A stretch of DNA of 64,000 nucleotides from Pseudoalteromonas luteoviolacea (GCF_021654285.1 NZ_JAKFZS010000004.1:236622-300621), one strand, 5' to 3'; shown: positions 54,810 through 63,038, counted from the first letter of the stretch. Notes: generated by a model not told the origin, from the letters alone. Made by a program: numbers and translations.

Positions 54810-54886
54810 CGCTGTGGTCCAATATTATGGTTAAGTTTTATTCTGTTGATGGCCTTGCTTGGGCCAGTGATTGTATTCATGTGGAT

Positions 54887-55999
54887 TTAAGCCGTTGCGG
54901 GTATGTGCGCGTGCTGCTGGGCAGGGCGTAAATCAGTTAAATGGAAGTATCCGCCGAAACCGTGCAAATAAAGTGCAGGGCGGTGGCCAAACTGTAGAGT
55001 GGCTTGAGTACGGGTCTTATAGGGTGTTTTTTGACCTTTAATAAGCACCTCGGTACCCACTGGATACGTGTTATTCCAGTGTGCAACCTGCTGCTGCGGC
55101 GTAACACTTTCTTGATTATGTGATGGTGTTGTTACCGCACTTGACTGCACTGGCATCACAAACTGCTTTTCAATGGTTTGCACTAATTTGGTCAGCACCT
55201 TTTTTGGCCCAAGCTCTAAAAAGTCCATATCACCTTGCGAGAGCAAGTATTCAACGCTTTTAGTCCACTGCACAGGCTGGGTAATTTGCGCTATTAAGTG
55301 CTGAGCGATATCCGCATGGTCATAAGGCTGTGCTGTGACGTTAGCTATCACAGGTGTTTGCAGAGTTTTAAACTCAAAGCCTTGAATAAATTCAGCAAAC
55401 TCAGTTTGCGCAGGGGTCATATAGCGAGAATGAAAGGCACCACTGGTATTGAGTTTGATAAAGCGACCACCTAGCTGCTCTATAAAAGCTTGGCTTTGGT
55501 TAATGTCTTCAGCAAGCCCCGAGATCACGATTTGGTCTGGTGCATTCAAATTGGCAATATCTATGGTGTTTAAGTGATTGTCTACCAGTGCGTTATTTAA
55601 ATCAGATTCACTGACATTTAGCACAGCGGCCATGGCGCCGGAGGCTGCTTTGCTCATGAGTTCACCGCGCTTTTGTACCAGCTTTAATCCAGTTTCAAAA
55701 CTGATCGCACCTGCGGCAAATAACGCAGCGTATTCACCCAAACTGTGACCTGCTAAATAGTCCGCTGAGCCCTGTTGTTTTTGCTGTTGTAAAAAGGCGA
55801 GGACACTGACGACATAAAGCGCAGGCTGAGTAAATTGAGTGTGATTAAGTTGCTTTTTGGGATCTGCCAAGCACAGCTCGCTGATTGAGTAGCCAAGTAA
55901 GTCACTGGCTTGCTCAGCATACGCAGGAAACTCAGCAAAAAGCGGTTTGCCCATACCGACGTATTGTGAACCTTGTCCCGGAAATATGTATGTTTTCAT
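54887..55999 (-). CDS. free-standing malonyl-CoA acyltransferase (trans-AT)
   Basis: This 370-residue protein would load malonyl units onto the ACPs of the megasynthase, which has no AT. Its acyltransferase domain spans about 1-285, with the opening FPGQGSQYVGMG, the catalytic Ser86 in GHSLGEY, the malonyl-selective GAFH with His190, and the late QPVQW. A C-terminal extension of about 80 residues (TEVLIKGQKTPYKTRTQATLQ) is typical of trans-AT proteins of polyketide clusters and absent from FabD. It lies 14 bases after the PfaD-type gene and is transcribed with it. Confidence 0.93.
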   Translation of the reverse strand: MKTYIFPGQGSQYVGMGKPLFAEFPAYAEQASDLLGYSISELCLADPKKQLNHTQFTQPALYVVSVLAFLQQQKQQGSADYLAGHSLGEYAALFAAGAISFETGLKLVQKRGELMSKAASGAMAAVLNVSESDLNNALVDNHLNTIDIANLNAPDQIVISGLAEDINQSQAFIEQLGGRFIKLNTSGAFHSRYMTPAQTEFAEFIQGFEFKTLQTPVIANVTAQPYDHADIAQHLIAQITQPVQWTKSVEYLLSQGDMDFLELGPKKVLTKLVQTIEKQFVMPVQSSAVTTPSHNQESVTPQQQVAHWNNTYPVGTEVLIKGQKTPYKTRTQATLQFGHRPALYLHGFGGYFHLTDLRPAQQHAHIPATA

Positions 56000-56013
56000 A
56001 TCTACTCCGTTTT

Positions 56014-57501
56014 TTATTTGTAAGCGAGGTTAGCTGCCAACAGCTGTTGCACCTTGGCATTCATCAATTCAGCGGTGTCTTGCATCAGCTTGTCAGCTAT
56101 TTTGTCAACGTGACGGTTTTGCCATGGTTCAAGCTCTGTGCCTTTGACCCATTGATTAAATGCACCTAGGGCAGGGCCAGTGTGCACTTGAAAGTTCACC
56201 CGCATTTGCTCATCGCCGCTAAAGGCCAACTTCATGCTGTGGGCAAAGTACCAACGAAACACGCGGGCCATTTTATATTTACCGTCTTTTTCAGCGCGCT
56301 CTACGTCATGTGGGCGCTTAGATGCAAGCAAGTAGTCTTTGGTTTGTTGCCAGATCTCGTCAAAGCTCATGTTGAAGTATTTGTCTTGTAACTGCGCTTG
56401 TGTTCTTTGTGGTAGGGCGTCGAGCGAGTCATATTGCTGATAAAGCTGAAACAACTTGTTGGCACGCGCCGCAAAAAAGCTGCCTTTTTTCAGTACCTGC
56501 ACCTTGGCACCGGATTCAAACATATCGCCAGCGGGCGCATACTCAGTGTCTTGCACATTGATGTGTTGCAGCATGTGTTTGACGGTATCGGATGTACCTG
56601 CTTCGACGGTGCATTGGTTGATAGAGCCCGTGAGAATAAAGTCTGCGCCCATCATAAAAGCGGCTGCGGCAGCACTTGGCGTGCCAATGCCGCCACCAAG
56701 CCCTATTCGCGGTGAATGCAAAAAGCCAAACTCAGCGACTTTTTGGTCCCTTAAGCTTTGGATTGCGGGCAGTAAAACAGCGGGTTGTCCTCTGTCTGTA
56801 TGGCCGCCTGAGTCAGCCTCAACGCAGATGTCATCACACATAAAAATAGACTGACTTAGTTGTGCTTGCTCAGCCGTGATTTTGTGCTCATCAAGCAGTT
56901 GTTGGACGATTTGCTGAGGTGCTGGGCTTAAAAAGCCATTGGCGACTTCTGGGCGAGAGAGTTTGGCGATCAGTTTATTGCGCGAGCGCACATTGCCTTG
57001 TTCATCTTGGTATAACCCCTGTAAGCGATACAGTACCAGAGCGGGTGTAATACGGATAAATGCCGCCGCTTCTATACAACGGATTTCTTGTTTGAGATAC
57101 AGCTCAACAGTGGCGAGCTCAAACTCTGGTGAGTCTAAGTTGGCTACTAAATTCATGCCGTACGCTTGGTTTTGTAACAGCGCTGCTTGGATATGAACAA
57201 TGTCTTGTTCGATGTCTTTTAATTGTCTGCCGCCAGTGCCTAAAAAGCCCATGAAACCAGCTTTTGCAAGCGAAATTACCAGCTCTTTGGACGCAATACC
57301 ACGGTACATGCCACCTGCTACGTAGGCATATTTAAGGCCATAGTCTTTGCGAAAACTGGCACAGCCAAGACTAGACGGCGAAATAGTGATGAGTTCATTC
57401 ATATTTGTGTTTTTAGTACTTTCTGGGTCTTTATTGTTATTTTTTTGTTCACAAACGGCACCTGTTGATTGGAAATTTTCCGAATTTAGTGTGTGCTGCA
57501 T
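56014..57501 (-). CDS. PfaD-type trans-acting enoylreductase
   Basis: This 495-residue flavoprotein belongs to the PfaD family of FMN-dependent enoylreductases related to nitronate monooxygenase, which saturate double bases of chains on trans-AT PKS modules, that is, the C=C bond left by a DH. Motifs include YAYVAGGMYRGIASKELV, GFLGTGG, YGMNLVANLD, EADSGGHTDRGQP (flavin site), RIGLGGGIGTPSAAAAAFMMGADFILTGSINQCT and the C-terminal VFRWYFAHSMKLA. The module with KS-DH-KR-cMT is its only obvious target here. It is the first gene of the operon; GGAA lies 7 bases before the ATG and the promoter must lie in the 272 bases upstream. Confidence 0.93.
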   Translation of the reverse strand: MQHTLNSENFQSTGAVCEQKNNNKDPESTKNTNMNELITISPSSLGCASFRKDYGLKYAYVAGGMYRGIASKELVISLAKAGFMGFLGTGGRQLKDIEQDIVHIQAALLQNQAYGMNLVANLDSPEFELATVELYLKQEIRCIEAAAFIRITPALVLYRLQGLYQDEQGNVRSRNKLIAKLSRPEVANGFLSPAPQQIVQQLLDEHKITAEQAQLSQSIFMCDDICVEADSGGHTDRGQPAVLLPAIQSLRDQKVAEFGFLHSPRIGLGGGIGTPSAAAAAFMMGADFILTGSINQCTVEAGTSDTVKHMLQHINVQDTEYAPAGDMFESGAKVQVLKKGSFFAARANKLFQLYQQYDSLDALPQRTQAQLQDKYFNMSFDEIWQQTKDYLLASKRPHDVERAEKDGKYKMARVFRWYFAHSMKLAFSGDEQMRVNFQVHTGPALGAFNQWVKGTELEPWQNRHVDKIADKLMQDTAELMNAKVQQLLAANLAYK

Positions 57502-57773
57502 ATCTATTCCAAGTGACGTAAGCCCTCATTATGGCAAATAGTGATACATAATTATGAAAGCAAAATGGAGGAATAAATCAGTTTTATATAGGACAAGATT
57601 ATTAGTTTGTATTTTAATCAGCGCGATATTCAGCACTTTTTAAGGAGTTTTAGTATTTAATCTACTTTTAAAGGCTTGTTACTGACTAAGTTATTACTTT
57701 TCGTGCAAAACGCGCAATAGATTTATTCGTGTTTTAACACTGTTAGCAAGGTGATTTTTTCAAGGAGATTAAA

Positions 57774-58286
57774 TTGAAGTTGCTCAAATCTGTATTTTTA
57801 TCCCTGTTATTTGTATTTTTTATTGGTATTTTGCTCCCTCAATCCCTTCACATACCTGTGAAAGGCGCTTCCGTACATGATTGGCACCACAACACCTTTT
57901 GGTATGAACCGTGGGGTACATCAGGCGTGCACAAAGGCATAGACATATTTGGTAAAAAAGGCACAGACGTATTATCAGCCTCCAGTGGTGTTGTGCTTTT
58001 TGCTGGGCAAGTCAGTAAAGGCGGCAAAGTAGTAGCTATACTTGGGCCAAAATGGCGCATTCATTATTATGCTCATTTACAAAGCTATGCAGTTCATCAA
58101 GGTCAGTGGCTTAAATCAGGTGAATTAATGGGTACCCTTGGCGATACCGGTAACGCTAAAGGCAAGCCCGCCCATGTGCATTATTCTATTTTGTCTCTTA
58201 TCCCACTTCCTTGGCTCGCAACACTTGAAACACAAGGCTGGAAAAAGATGTTTTATTTAGATCCAAGTAAGGTTTTGGTGGAGTGA
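57774..58286 (+). CDS. M23 (LytM-type) metallopeptidase
   Basis: This 170-residue protein has an N-terminal hydrophobic segment (signal peptide or anchor, about 4-24) and a LytM fold. The zinc ligands are visible as HKGIDIF (His, Asp) and HVHYS (His-x-His), with a YYAHLQSYAVHQGQWLKSGELMGTLGDTGNA core typical of the family. It would cut peptidoglycan cross-bridges or act in cell division or envelope upkeep. The start is TTG with a strong AAGGAG site 6 bases upstream. It is divergent from the PfaD-type gene and ends 1 base before the integrase gene stop on the other strand. Confidence 0.93.
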   Translation: MKLLKSVFLSLLFVFFIGILLPQSLHIPVKGASVHDWHHNTFWYEPWGTSGVHKGIDIFGKKGTDVLSASSGVVLFAGQVSKGGKVVAILGPKWRIHYYAHLQSYAVHQGQWLKSGELMGTLGDTGNAKGKPAHVHYSILSLIPLPWLATLETQGWKKMFYLDPSKVLVE

Positions 58287-58287
58287 G

Positions 58288-59298
58288 TTATTTTACTTTG
58301 CTAAAGGGCGTTATTTGATCTGTGGCAATTTTACTCAATGGGCTTGTTACTCCTTGCGCGCCTTGTTGGATAACATGAGTATATATTTGTGTTGTTCTAA
58401 CATCTGTATGTCCAAGTTGAGCTTGCACAGTTCGGATATCTGCACCATTTTGGAGTAAGTGAGTGGCAAAAGAATGCCTAAGTGTGTGTGGAGTGACAGG
58501 TTTTGTGATCTTTCCCCTTTTTGCTGATGTTTTTACAGCTCTTTGAATTTGCCGTGGGTCTAAATGGTGACGGCGAAGTTGCTGTGTTTCAGGGTCGATA
58601 CTCAATTTATGAGAGGGTAGTAAATAATGCCAACCAAGTTGTTTGTTTGCGCTTTTATATTTATCTCTGAGTTTGTGTGGCAACCAGACTCCAGCATATT
58701 GCTTGTTTTGAATATCTCTTTGTAAATATGCACTGACGACTTTGATTTGTTGATGAAGTGGCTCTATGAGGTGAGCGGCAAGTGTAACCACTCGGCTTTT
58801 TCCTCCTTTACTCTGCCATATGCGAATACAATGGTAATCAAAATCAATATCTTGTACTCGTAACCTCAGCACTTCCATCAGCCTTAAACCACTGCCATAA
58901 AGCAAAGATACTGCCAGTAAATGTTGATGAGGGCAGTGTGTTAGCAGCGCTGCGATTTCCCGTTCAGTCAATACAATGGGTAACTTTTGTTGGCGGTGGC
59001 TTTTATTAAACTTAAGCGATAGGCTCAATGGTTGTTTGATGATCTCTTTATACATATACACAAGTGCATTGAGCGCCTGAGCTTGTGTATTTGCAGCCAC
59101 GTTTTGTTGGTTGGCTAGGTGACTTAAAAACTGTTCTACCGCCTCCTCATCAAGTGTTTTTGGGTGCAATAAATTATGAAATCGAATAAAGGCAGTTATC
59201 CAATAGAGATAACATGAAATAGTACTTTTGGCATATCTTTGCGTATACATATGTTCCTGAATCATGGATAAAAATGGTGATTTCATATGCAGTTCCAT
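58288..59298 (-). CDS. intI: integron integrase (tyrosine recombinase IntI)
   Basis: This 336-residue recombinase inserts and excises gene cassettes at attI and attC sites. It has an N-terminal SAM-like DNA-binding part (about 10-95) and the catalytic part with Arg in GSGLRLMEVLRLR, the HTLRHSFATHLL box (His, Arg), LGHTDVRTTQIYTHV (His, catalytic Tyr), and a Lys in QSKGGKSR. The insertion between boxes with HYLLPSHKLSIDPETQQLRRHHL is the extra helix found only in integron integrases. The ATG at 59298 is used; one 12 bases later has a better ribosome site (GGAA). It is oriented away from the cassettes, as in chromosomal integrons. The promoter holds a LexA-like box. Confidence 0.95.
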   Translation of the reverse strand: MELHMKSPFLSMIQEHMYTQRYAKSTISCYLYWITAFIRFHNLLHPKTLDEEAVEQFLSHLANQQNVAANTQAQALNALVYMYKEIIKQPLSLSLKFNKSHRQQKLPIVLTEREIAALLTHCPHQHLLAVSLLYGSGLRLMEVLRLRVQDIDFDYHCIRIWQSKGGKSRVVTLAAHLIEPLHQQIKVVSAYLQRDIQNKQYAGVWLPHKLRDKYKSANKQLGWHYLLPSHKLSIDPETQQLRRHHLDPRQIQRAVKTSAKRGKITKPVTPHTLRHSFATHLLQNGADIRTVQAQLGHTDVRTTQIYTHVIQQGAQGVTSPLSKIATDQITPFSKVK

Positions 59299-59312
59299 TT
59301 TAAATTATTTAT

Positions 59313-59328
59313 ATGTATATATATACAG
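59313..59328 (-). promoter_or_regulatory. LexA-like box at the integrase promoter
   Basis: On the minus strand the sequence reads CTGTATATATATACAT, 15 of 16 bases of the LexA core (CTGT-N8-ACAG) with an AT-alternating spacer as in the E. coli consensus. It is 15 bases before the integrase ATG. SOS control of integron integrases is established in other bacteria. Confidence 0.7.
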
Positions 59329-59450
59329 TGCTCAGTATTTGTCAAATATCACTGTTATACGACAAGTGACATATTTTAACCATTTCTAATCTGGTGACAT
59401 TTGCCTAACTTATTGTTATGGTTAAGGGTATTAAAGTGCGTATTTGAAAA

Positions 59451-59517
59451 GCTGTTGTTATGCGGCAGACATTACGCTGTTGTTATGCGACATTTGTCGT
59501 AGATAAAAATGTTAGAA
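59451..59517 (+). other. attI-like site with direct repeats
   Basis: Two identical direct repeats of GCTGTTGTTATGCG (59451 and 59475, 24 bases apart) are followed at 59511 by GTTAGAAC, the point where the first cassette joins. The repeats resemble the integrase-binding direct repeats of attI sites. The boundary of the site on the left is not certain. Confidence 0.6.
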
Positions 59518-59539
59518 CGACCAATAAAATGGAGCGTAT

Positions 59540-60112
59540 ATGTCTAAATCTGTTGGTGAAATTTACAAAGAAATTGAGCACAAAAAACGGTTCAATACCT
59601 ATCTTCAAAAATTATTAGCTACATTAATAGATATTGTTATCGTTTTTGTTGTAATTGCTTTTTTTTCGTCTCACTTAATGGACGGTTCAGATTCCTTCTA
59701 TTCTCAATCTGTTCGTTTTCTAATTCCATTTATACCTATTATCTATTTGGTCTTAATACCTGTCGGAAATGAAGCCAATACTGTTGGTAGACATTTAATG
59801 AAATTATTCTACTTAGACTATAAAACGGAAAGTAAAATAACATTATCGCAATCATTTAAACGAGAAATACTCCAATTAATATCCTTAATTATTGCGTTTG
59901 TAAGCCCATTAATTTTGAGTGGTTGGGTCTTTGATTATATTTGGGTTCTAGGTGACAACATTTCACCTCAATGGACTTACGCAGCGTTATACCTGACCAT
60001 ACCAATCTTCTTATTTTGGATGGCAGTAGATATTGTCACCATTAATCCGAGGAATAAAAATAGATCTCTTCAAGACTATATTGCTGGCACAATGCCTATG
60101 AGAGAGCTGTAG
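59540..60112 (+). CDS. cassette 1: RDD family membrane protein
   Basis: This 190-residue protein has four hydrophobic segments (about 23-43, 57-75, 105-130, 145-165) and a basic N-terminal tail (KEIEHKKRFNTYL). The pattern of the RDD family is visible with LLATLIDIVIVFVV near the start and NTVGRHLMKLFYLDY in the middle, and the C-terminal RNRSLQDYIAGT-like end (NKNRSLQDYIAGTMPM) is typical. Such proteins are small integral membrane proteins of uncertain role. It is the first cassette next to attI, so it may be the best expressed. An ATG after TGGAG is used. Confidence 0.85.
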   Translation: MSKSVGEIYKEIEHKKRFNTYLQKLLATLIDIVIVFVVIAFFSSHLMDGSDSFYSQSVRFLIPFIPIIYLVLIPVGNEANTVGRHLMKLFYLDYKTESKITLSQSFKREILQLISLIIAFVSPLILSGWVFDYIWVLGDNISPQWTYAALYLTIPIFLFWMAVDIVTINPRNKNRSLQDYIAGTMPMREL

Positions 60113-60115
60113 GTA

Positions 60116-60216
60116 GTTCTAACAAGTTACTCAAAAGGACGCAAAACGCTTGGCTTGTGCTCCTTCGTCGCTAATTTTAGCCAAGCATTTATGCGCCCAT
60201 TAGTAAGGCGTTAGCT
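60116..60216 (+). repeat. attC site 1
   Basis: About 101 bases from the R'' box GTTCTAAC to the R' box GTTAGCT. R'' is the exact complement of the first bases of cassette 1 (GTTAGAAC). The middle shows the inverted core GGACGCAAAACGCTTGGC...GCCAAGCATTT, the same type as several later sites. Confidence 0.9.
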
Positions 60217-60220
60217 GACT

Positions 60221-60598
60221 ATGAGAGTTCTAGTGAAATACTTAAAACTAATTCTAATCTTTAGTTTTCTATCTTCGATTGCAGCATATGTATATTTCAC
60301 TCGTTTTCAGAAAGTGAGCGTTGAACTGATGCCCCCTGAGTTTAGATTATGTGAAAAGACTATTACTCCTAATGATACCTCTTACGTTGAAATCAAAAAT
60401 TGGTTAATTGAGAATAAGAATGGCTGGTCTACAGATTGGAATACACCAATCGCAGGATTGTTATATTCCTACCCATCTTATTCAATAGTCGTTTTTCCAA
60501 CTGGTGTTCATGTTAGCTATAAAACGGATAGTGGATATAAAAGGTTAATAAAGTCTACAGAACATAAACTTAGAACGTCTTGTAAAAGCGTCAGCTAA
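60221..60598 (+). CDS. cassette 2: small membrane-anchored protein, unknown
   Basis: This 125-residue protein has one N-terminal transmembrane helix (about 8-25, LILIFSFLSSIAAYVYF) and a soluble, probably periplasmic part with two cysteines (LCEKT and LRTSC). No family was recognised. The ATG lies 10 bases into the cassette, with no strong ribosome site. The stop overlaps the R'' box of its attC, as is usual in compact cassettes. Confidence 0.6.
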   Translation: MRVLVKYLKLILIFSFLSSIAAYVYFTRFQKVSVELMPPEFRLCEKTITPNDTSYVEIKNWLIENKNGWSTDWNTPIAGLLYSYPSYSIVVFPTGVHVSYKTDSGYKRLIKSTEHKLRTSCKSVS

Positions 60599-60693
60599 CA
60601 AACGCTTGAACAAGGACGCAAAACAGCAGGCTTGCGCTCCTTCGTCGCTAATTTTAGCCTGCTATTTTCCGCCTGTTAAGGCGGGCGTTAAAT
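60590..60693 (+). repeat. attC site 2
   Basis: R'' box GTCAGCTAAC, exact complement of the first ten bases of cassette 2, to R' box GTTAAAT. The central arms GCAGGC...GCCTGC are shared with sites 4 and 8. Confidence 0.9.
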
Positions 60694-60712
60694 ACACAAA
60701 ACCATAAGAACA

Positions 60713-60949
60713 ATGAAGCACGAACTTTGGGTAGAAAATGAAAGCGAGCAAACATTTTGCTTGGCAGGTCCTCACGGAGATGATGCACGTAAATTGCTTG
60801 AGCCTGGAGCGAAGTTGGAGTGGTCGTGTGAAGCATCATCATACTTTGAGGCAATGACTAAGTATTATGAGTATATGGGGTGGGGTATTTACAAAAGTGA
60901 GTATCCCGAAGAAGATCAGAAGACGTACTCCGAACTAGGGTGGGAGTAA
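60713..60949 (+). CDS. cassette 3: small acidic protein, unknown
   Basis: This 78-residue acidic protein begins MKHELWVENESEQTFCLAG and ends SELGWE. It has no signal or membrane segment and is rich in Glu and Tyr, with two cysteines. It resembles small hypothetical proteins often seen in integron cassettes but I do not recognise a named family. The ATG lies 25 bases into the cassette. Confidence 0.6.
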   Translation: MKHELWVENESEQTFCLAGPHGDDARKLLEPGAKLEWSCEASSYFEAMTKYYEYMGWGIYKSEYPEEDQKTYSELGWE

Positions 60950-60954
60950 TGTTC

Positions 60955-61068
60955 ATTTAACAAGCTCAGCCAGCAGGACCTCCGTTCCGGCGCTTCTTTT
61001 TGTGTTGGTCGCTACGCTTACACAAAAAAAATCGCCTGCACTACGGCCGCTGCTGCAGGGCGTTATGT
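60955..61068 (+). repeat. attC site 3, different type
   Basis: R'' box ATTTAAC pairs with the start of cassette 3 (GTTAAAT); R' box is GTTATGT. The inner sequence differs from the shared type: long imperfect arms with TGTGTTGGTCGCTACGC. It suggests origin from another host. Confidence 0.8.
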
Positions 61069-61421
61069 GCTCAGGGGAGTGTCCTAGCTTGAACGAAAAT
61101 TATAAGTATGCAGCCCATATGATTTCTTGGGTTGAGAAGCTTGGTGTGCCGGAAATCCCTTTGGCTAAAAGTGCATTTTCACAACTAAAAGGTTATTGGT
61201 TTGAACATAAAAATCTTAACCTTGAGCAGTTAAAAGAGGATTTGTGGTCTTGGGTTGATAGTAACGATGGTTACAACATATCTGTCCCAGAAGTAGCAAA
61301 AATGAGAATTATTTTGTGCTTAGCTTATGAAGATAATCGCGAGTTAGAAGATGTTGGCTATTTTGAAGATTTATTAGTAAATCTTGGCATCTCACATGAA
61401 GATGCATACAAGCGCACATAA
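61065..61421 (+). CDS. cassette 4: soluble acidic protein, unknown
   Basis: This 118-residue protein is mostly helical and acidic, with WVEKLGVPEIPLAKSAFSQLKGYWF and VAKMRIILCLAYEDNRELEDVGYF. No family was recognised; the shape is reminiscent of small immunity proteins, which is only an impression. The ATG at 61065 touches the cassette boundary and has no ribosome site. A TTG at 61089 has a good GGGGAG site 9 bases upstream and may be the true start, giving 110 residues. The stop codon overlaps the R'' box. Confidence 0.6.
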   Translation: MCSGECPSLNENYKYAAHMISWVEKLGVPEIPLAKSAFSQLKGYWFEHKNLNLEQLKEDLWSWVDSNDGYNISVPEVAKMRIILCLAYEDNRELEDVGYFEDLLVNLGISHEDAYKRT

Positions 61422-61517
61422 CAAGTGCCTAAACCAAAGGACGCAAAACAGCAGGCTTGTGCTCCTTCGTCGCTAATTTTAGCCTGCTATTTTTCGCCGG
61501 TTAGGCAAGCGTTATAT
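61414..61517 (+). repeat. attC site 4
   Basis: R'' box GCACATAAC, exact complement of the start of cassette 4, to R' box GTTATAT. The core GGACGCAAAACAGCAGGC...GCCTGC matches site 2 nearly base for base. Confidence 0.9.
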
Positions 61518-61531
61518 TTCACGGAAGTTTT

Positions 61532-61816
61532 ATGGAAATTGTCATTGATTGGAGTCTAATTAAAACTGAAGAGCAATTTTATGATGTGCTCTTATCACAA
61601 GTTGGTGCTCCTGAATGGCATGGACATAATTTAGATGCTCTAGCGGATTCCTTAATTACTGGTTCTATCAATTCTATTGAGCCGCCTTATAAATTGATGT
61701 CTGTAAATTCTAGTGTTAATTTGGGCAAACTTAAATCATTTCAAATTAAGGTATTAAGTATTTTCACAGAGGCGGCTATAGAGCCAAACAGGGAAATCGA
61801 GTTTTGTGTAAAGTGA
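61532..61816 (+). CDS. cassette 5: barstar-like ribonuclease inhibitor
   Basis: This 94-residue protein matches the barstar family, which blocks barnase-type ribonucleases. Visible features are the opening strand IDWSLIKTEEQFYDVL and the key loop-helix GAPEWHGHNLDALADSL, which in barstar contacts the enzyme active site, then a last helix and strand (IKVLSIFTEA, REIEFCVK). No barnase-type gene lies in the window, so it would be an orphan immunity gene. The ATG follows a GGAAG site. Confidence 0.85.
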   Translation: MEIVIDWSLIKTEEQFYDVLLSQVGAPEWHGHNLDALADSLITGSINSIEPPYKLMSVNSSVNLGKLKSFQIKVLSIFTEAAIEPNREIEFCVK

Positions 61817-61915
61817 AATATAACAAGCTAATAAATAAGGACAAAAAACAGTTGGCTGTTTTCGTTCCTCAACATTTTAGCCAACAATTTTTTGCCCATT
61901 ATTAGGGCGTTAGCT
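61815..61915 (+). repeat. attC site 5
   Basis: R'' box GAAATATAAC, exact complement of the start of cassette 5, to R' box GTTAGCT. The core GTTGGCTGTTTTCG...TTTAGCCAAC is a variant of the shared type, similar to site 7. Confidence 0.9.
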
Positions 61916-61929
61916 TTCAAGGAGAAGCC

Positions 61930-62526
61930 ATGAAGTCTAAATATATTACTTTCATCTTGATGACAATAAGTTTGAAATCTTATGCCGGACTATGGACTTG
62001 GGAAGGTGTCGGCGCTACAAAGTGGCTTAATGGATACCCAGAATGTGGCTGCTACTTTAGTCTGCAATTTTCGGATAAAGTAACACCTAAAAGCGCAGCT
62101 CACTTTGATTATCAGGACATTTCCTATCAAATAGTTTCATTACCAAAAACTGACTTTCTTTCCGATCATTCAAAGACTGAAAATGAAAAACTCATCTTGG
62201 AAAGCCACCTCAAATATGAATTAGGTTATCTGAAAAAATCTTCAAAAAACTATGATGTAAAAATAAAGCATCAAGAGTGGATCAAAGATCAAGGGTTGCT
62301 TTATTGGAATTTAATAAGAAAAAACAATAAAGAATCCAGCCAATTGGTTACTCTTTCTATGGTTAGTGATAAATGTGTATTCTATATCACTTCAATGGTT
62401 AAAGATGATAATCAAGTGGCAGAATCTAAAGCTCATATTCTAAAGATTATGAATACTCTAAACATACATGTGCCAACATCTAAAGATGAATTTGAAGCTT
62501 TGATATCAGAATTTAAACCAAGCTAA
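61930..62526 (+). CDS. cassette 6: secreted protein, unknown
   Basis: This 198-residue protein has a signal peptide (MKSKYITFILMTISLKSYA, cleavage before GLW). The mature part is mixed alpha/beta with two cysteines close together (PECGCYF) and one later (DKCVFY). No family was recognised. AGGAGAAG lies just before the ATG, a strong ribosome site within the cassette, which suggests it is made when transcribed. The stop codon overlaps the R'' box. Confidence 0.65.
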   Translation: MKSKYITFILMTISLKSYAGLWTWEGVGATKWLNGYPECGCYFSLQFSDKVTPKSAAHFDYQDISYQIVSLPKTDFLSDHSKTENEKLILESHLKYELGYLKKSSKNYDVKIKHQEWIKDQGLLYWNLIRKNNKESSQLVTLSMVSDKCVFYITSMVKDDNQVAESKAHILKIMNTLNIHVPTSKDEFEALISEFKPS

Positions 62527-62662
62527 CAAATTTAGGCAGCAATCGCGCACAAAAACACGTGCGCTAGGACGCCCAACACTCCGTTTGCTTTGTGTTGTCG
62601 CTCCGCTCCAAATTAACACAAAGCAAACTACGCGTTAGGCGCCGCTGCTAAAGGCGTTATAT
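62521..62662 (+). repeat. attC site 6, long type
   Basis: R'' box AGCTAAC, complement of the start of cassette 6, to R' box GTTATAT, about 142 bases. The arms CGTTTGCTTTGTGTTG...TTAACACAAAGCAAAC are longer than those of neighbours, a different attC class. Confidence 0.85.
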
Positions 62663-62671
62663 GGCATTGGG

Positions 62672-62935
62672 ATGATTGATACAACGCTCAAAGTACGGCG
62701 ATTCATCGCAGAGTACTCAGAAAAAACAGAAGAACTAGTTGCTGAGCATGAATTGGCTGAATTTGACTTGTGTAAGTTCAAAGCTGAATTTGGTGGAGTG
62801 AATTCAGAAGGGCTAATGTTTGAGAGCTACGAAATTCTAGAACCTAATATCAGTTTTATTAATAAGTATGTTTCGCAACCAATATGCTGGAATTTCGAAA
62901 AAAGCTCTTACTTTGTTGAGGCACATGCCATATAA
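62672..62935 (+). CDS. cassette 7: small soluble protein, unknown
   Basis: This 87-residue protein starts MIDTTLKVRRFIAEYSEKTEELVAEH pattern-wise as a beta-beta-alpha unit and ends FEKSSYFVEAHAI. It has no membrane or signal segment. It may belong to one of the small DUF families common in cassettes and near polymorphic toxins, but I cannot name it with confidence. TTGGG precedes the ATG; the stop overlaps the R'' box. Confidence 0.6.
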   Translation: MIDTTLKVRRFIAEYSEKTEELVAEHELAEFDLCKFKAEFGGVNSEGLMFESYEILEPNISFINKYVSQPICWNFEKSSYFVEAHAI

Positions 62936-63034
62936 CAAAGCAAATTAAAAAGTTCGGACAAAAATCAGTTTGCTTTGTTCGTACCTCACAAATTTTAGCC
63001 AACTAATTTTTGCCGTTTATTTGCGGCGTTAGGT
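62926..63034 (+). repeat. attC site 7
   Basis: R'' box TGCCATATAAC, an 11-base exact complement of the cassette 7 start, to R' box GTTAGGT. The core GTTTGCTTTGTTCGTACCTCAC resembles site 5. Confidence 0.9.
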
Positions 63035-63038
63035 TTAC

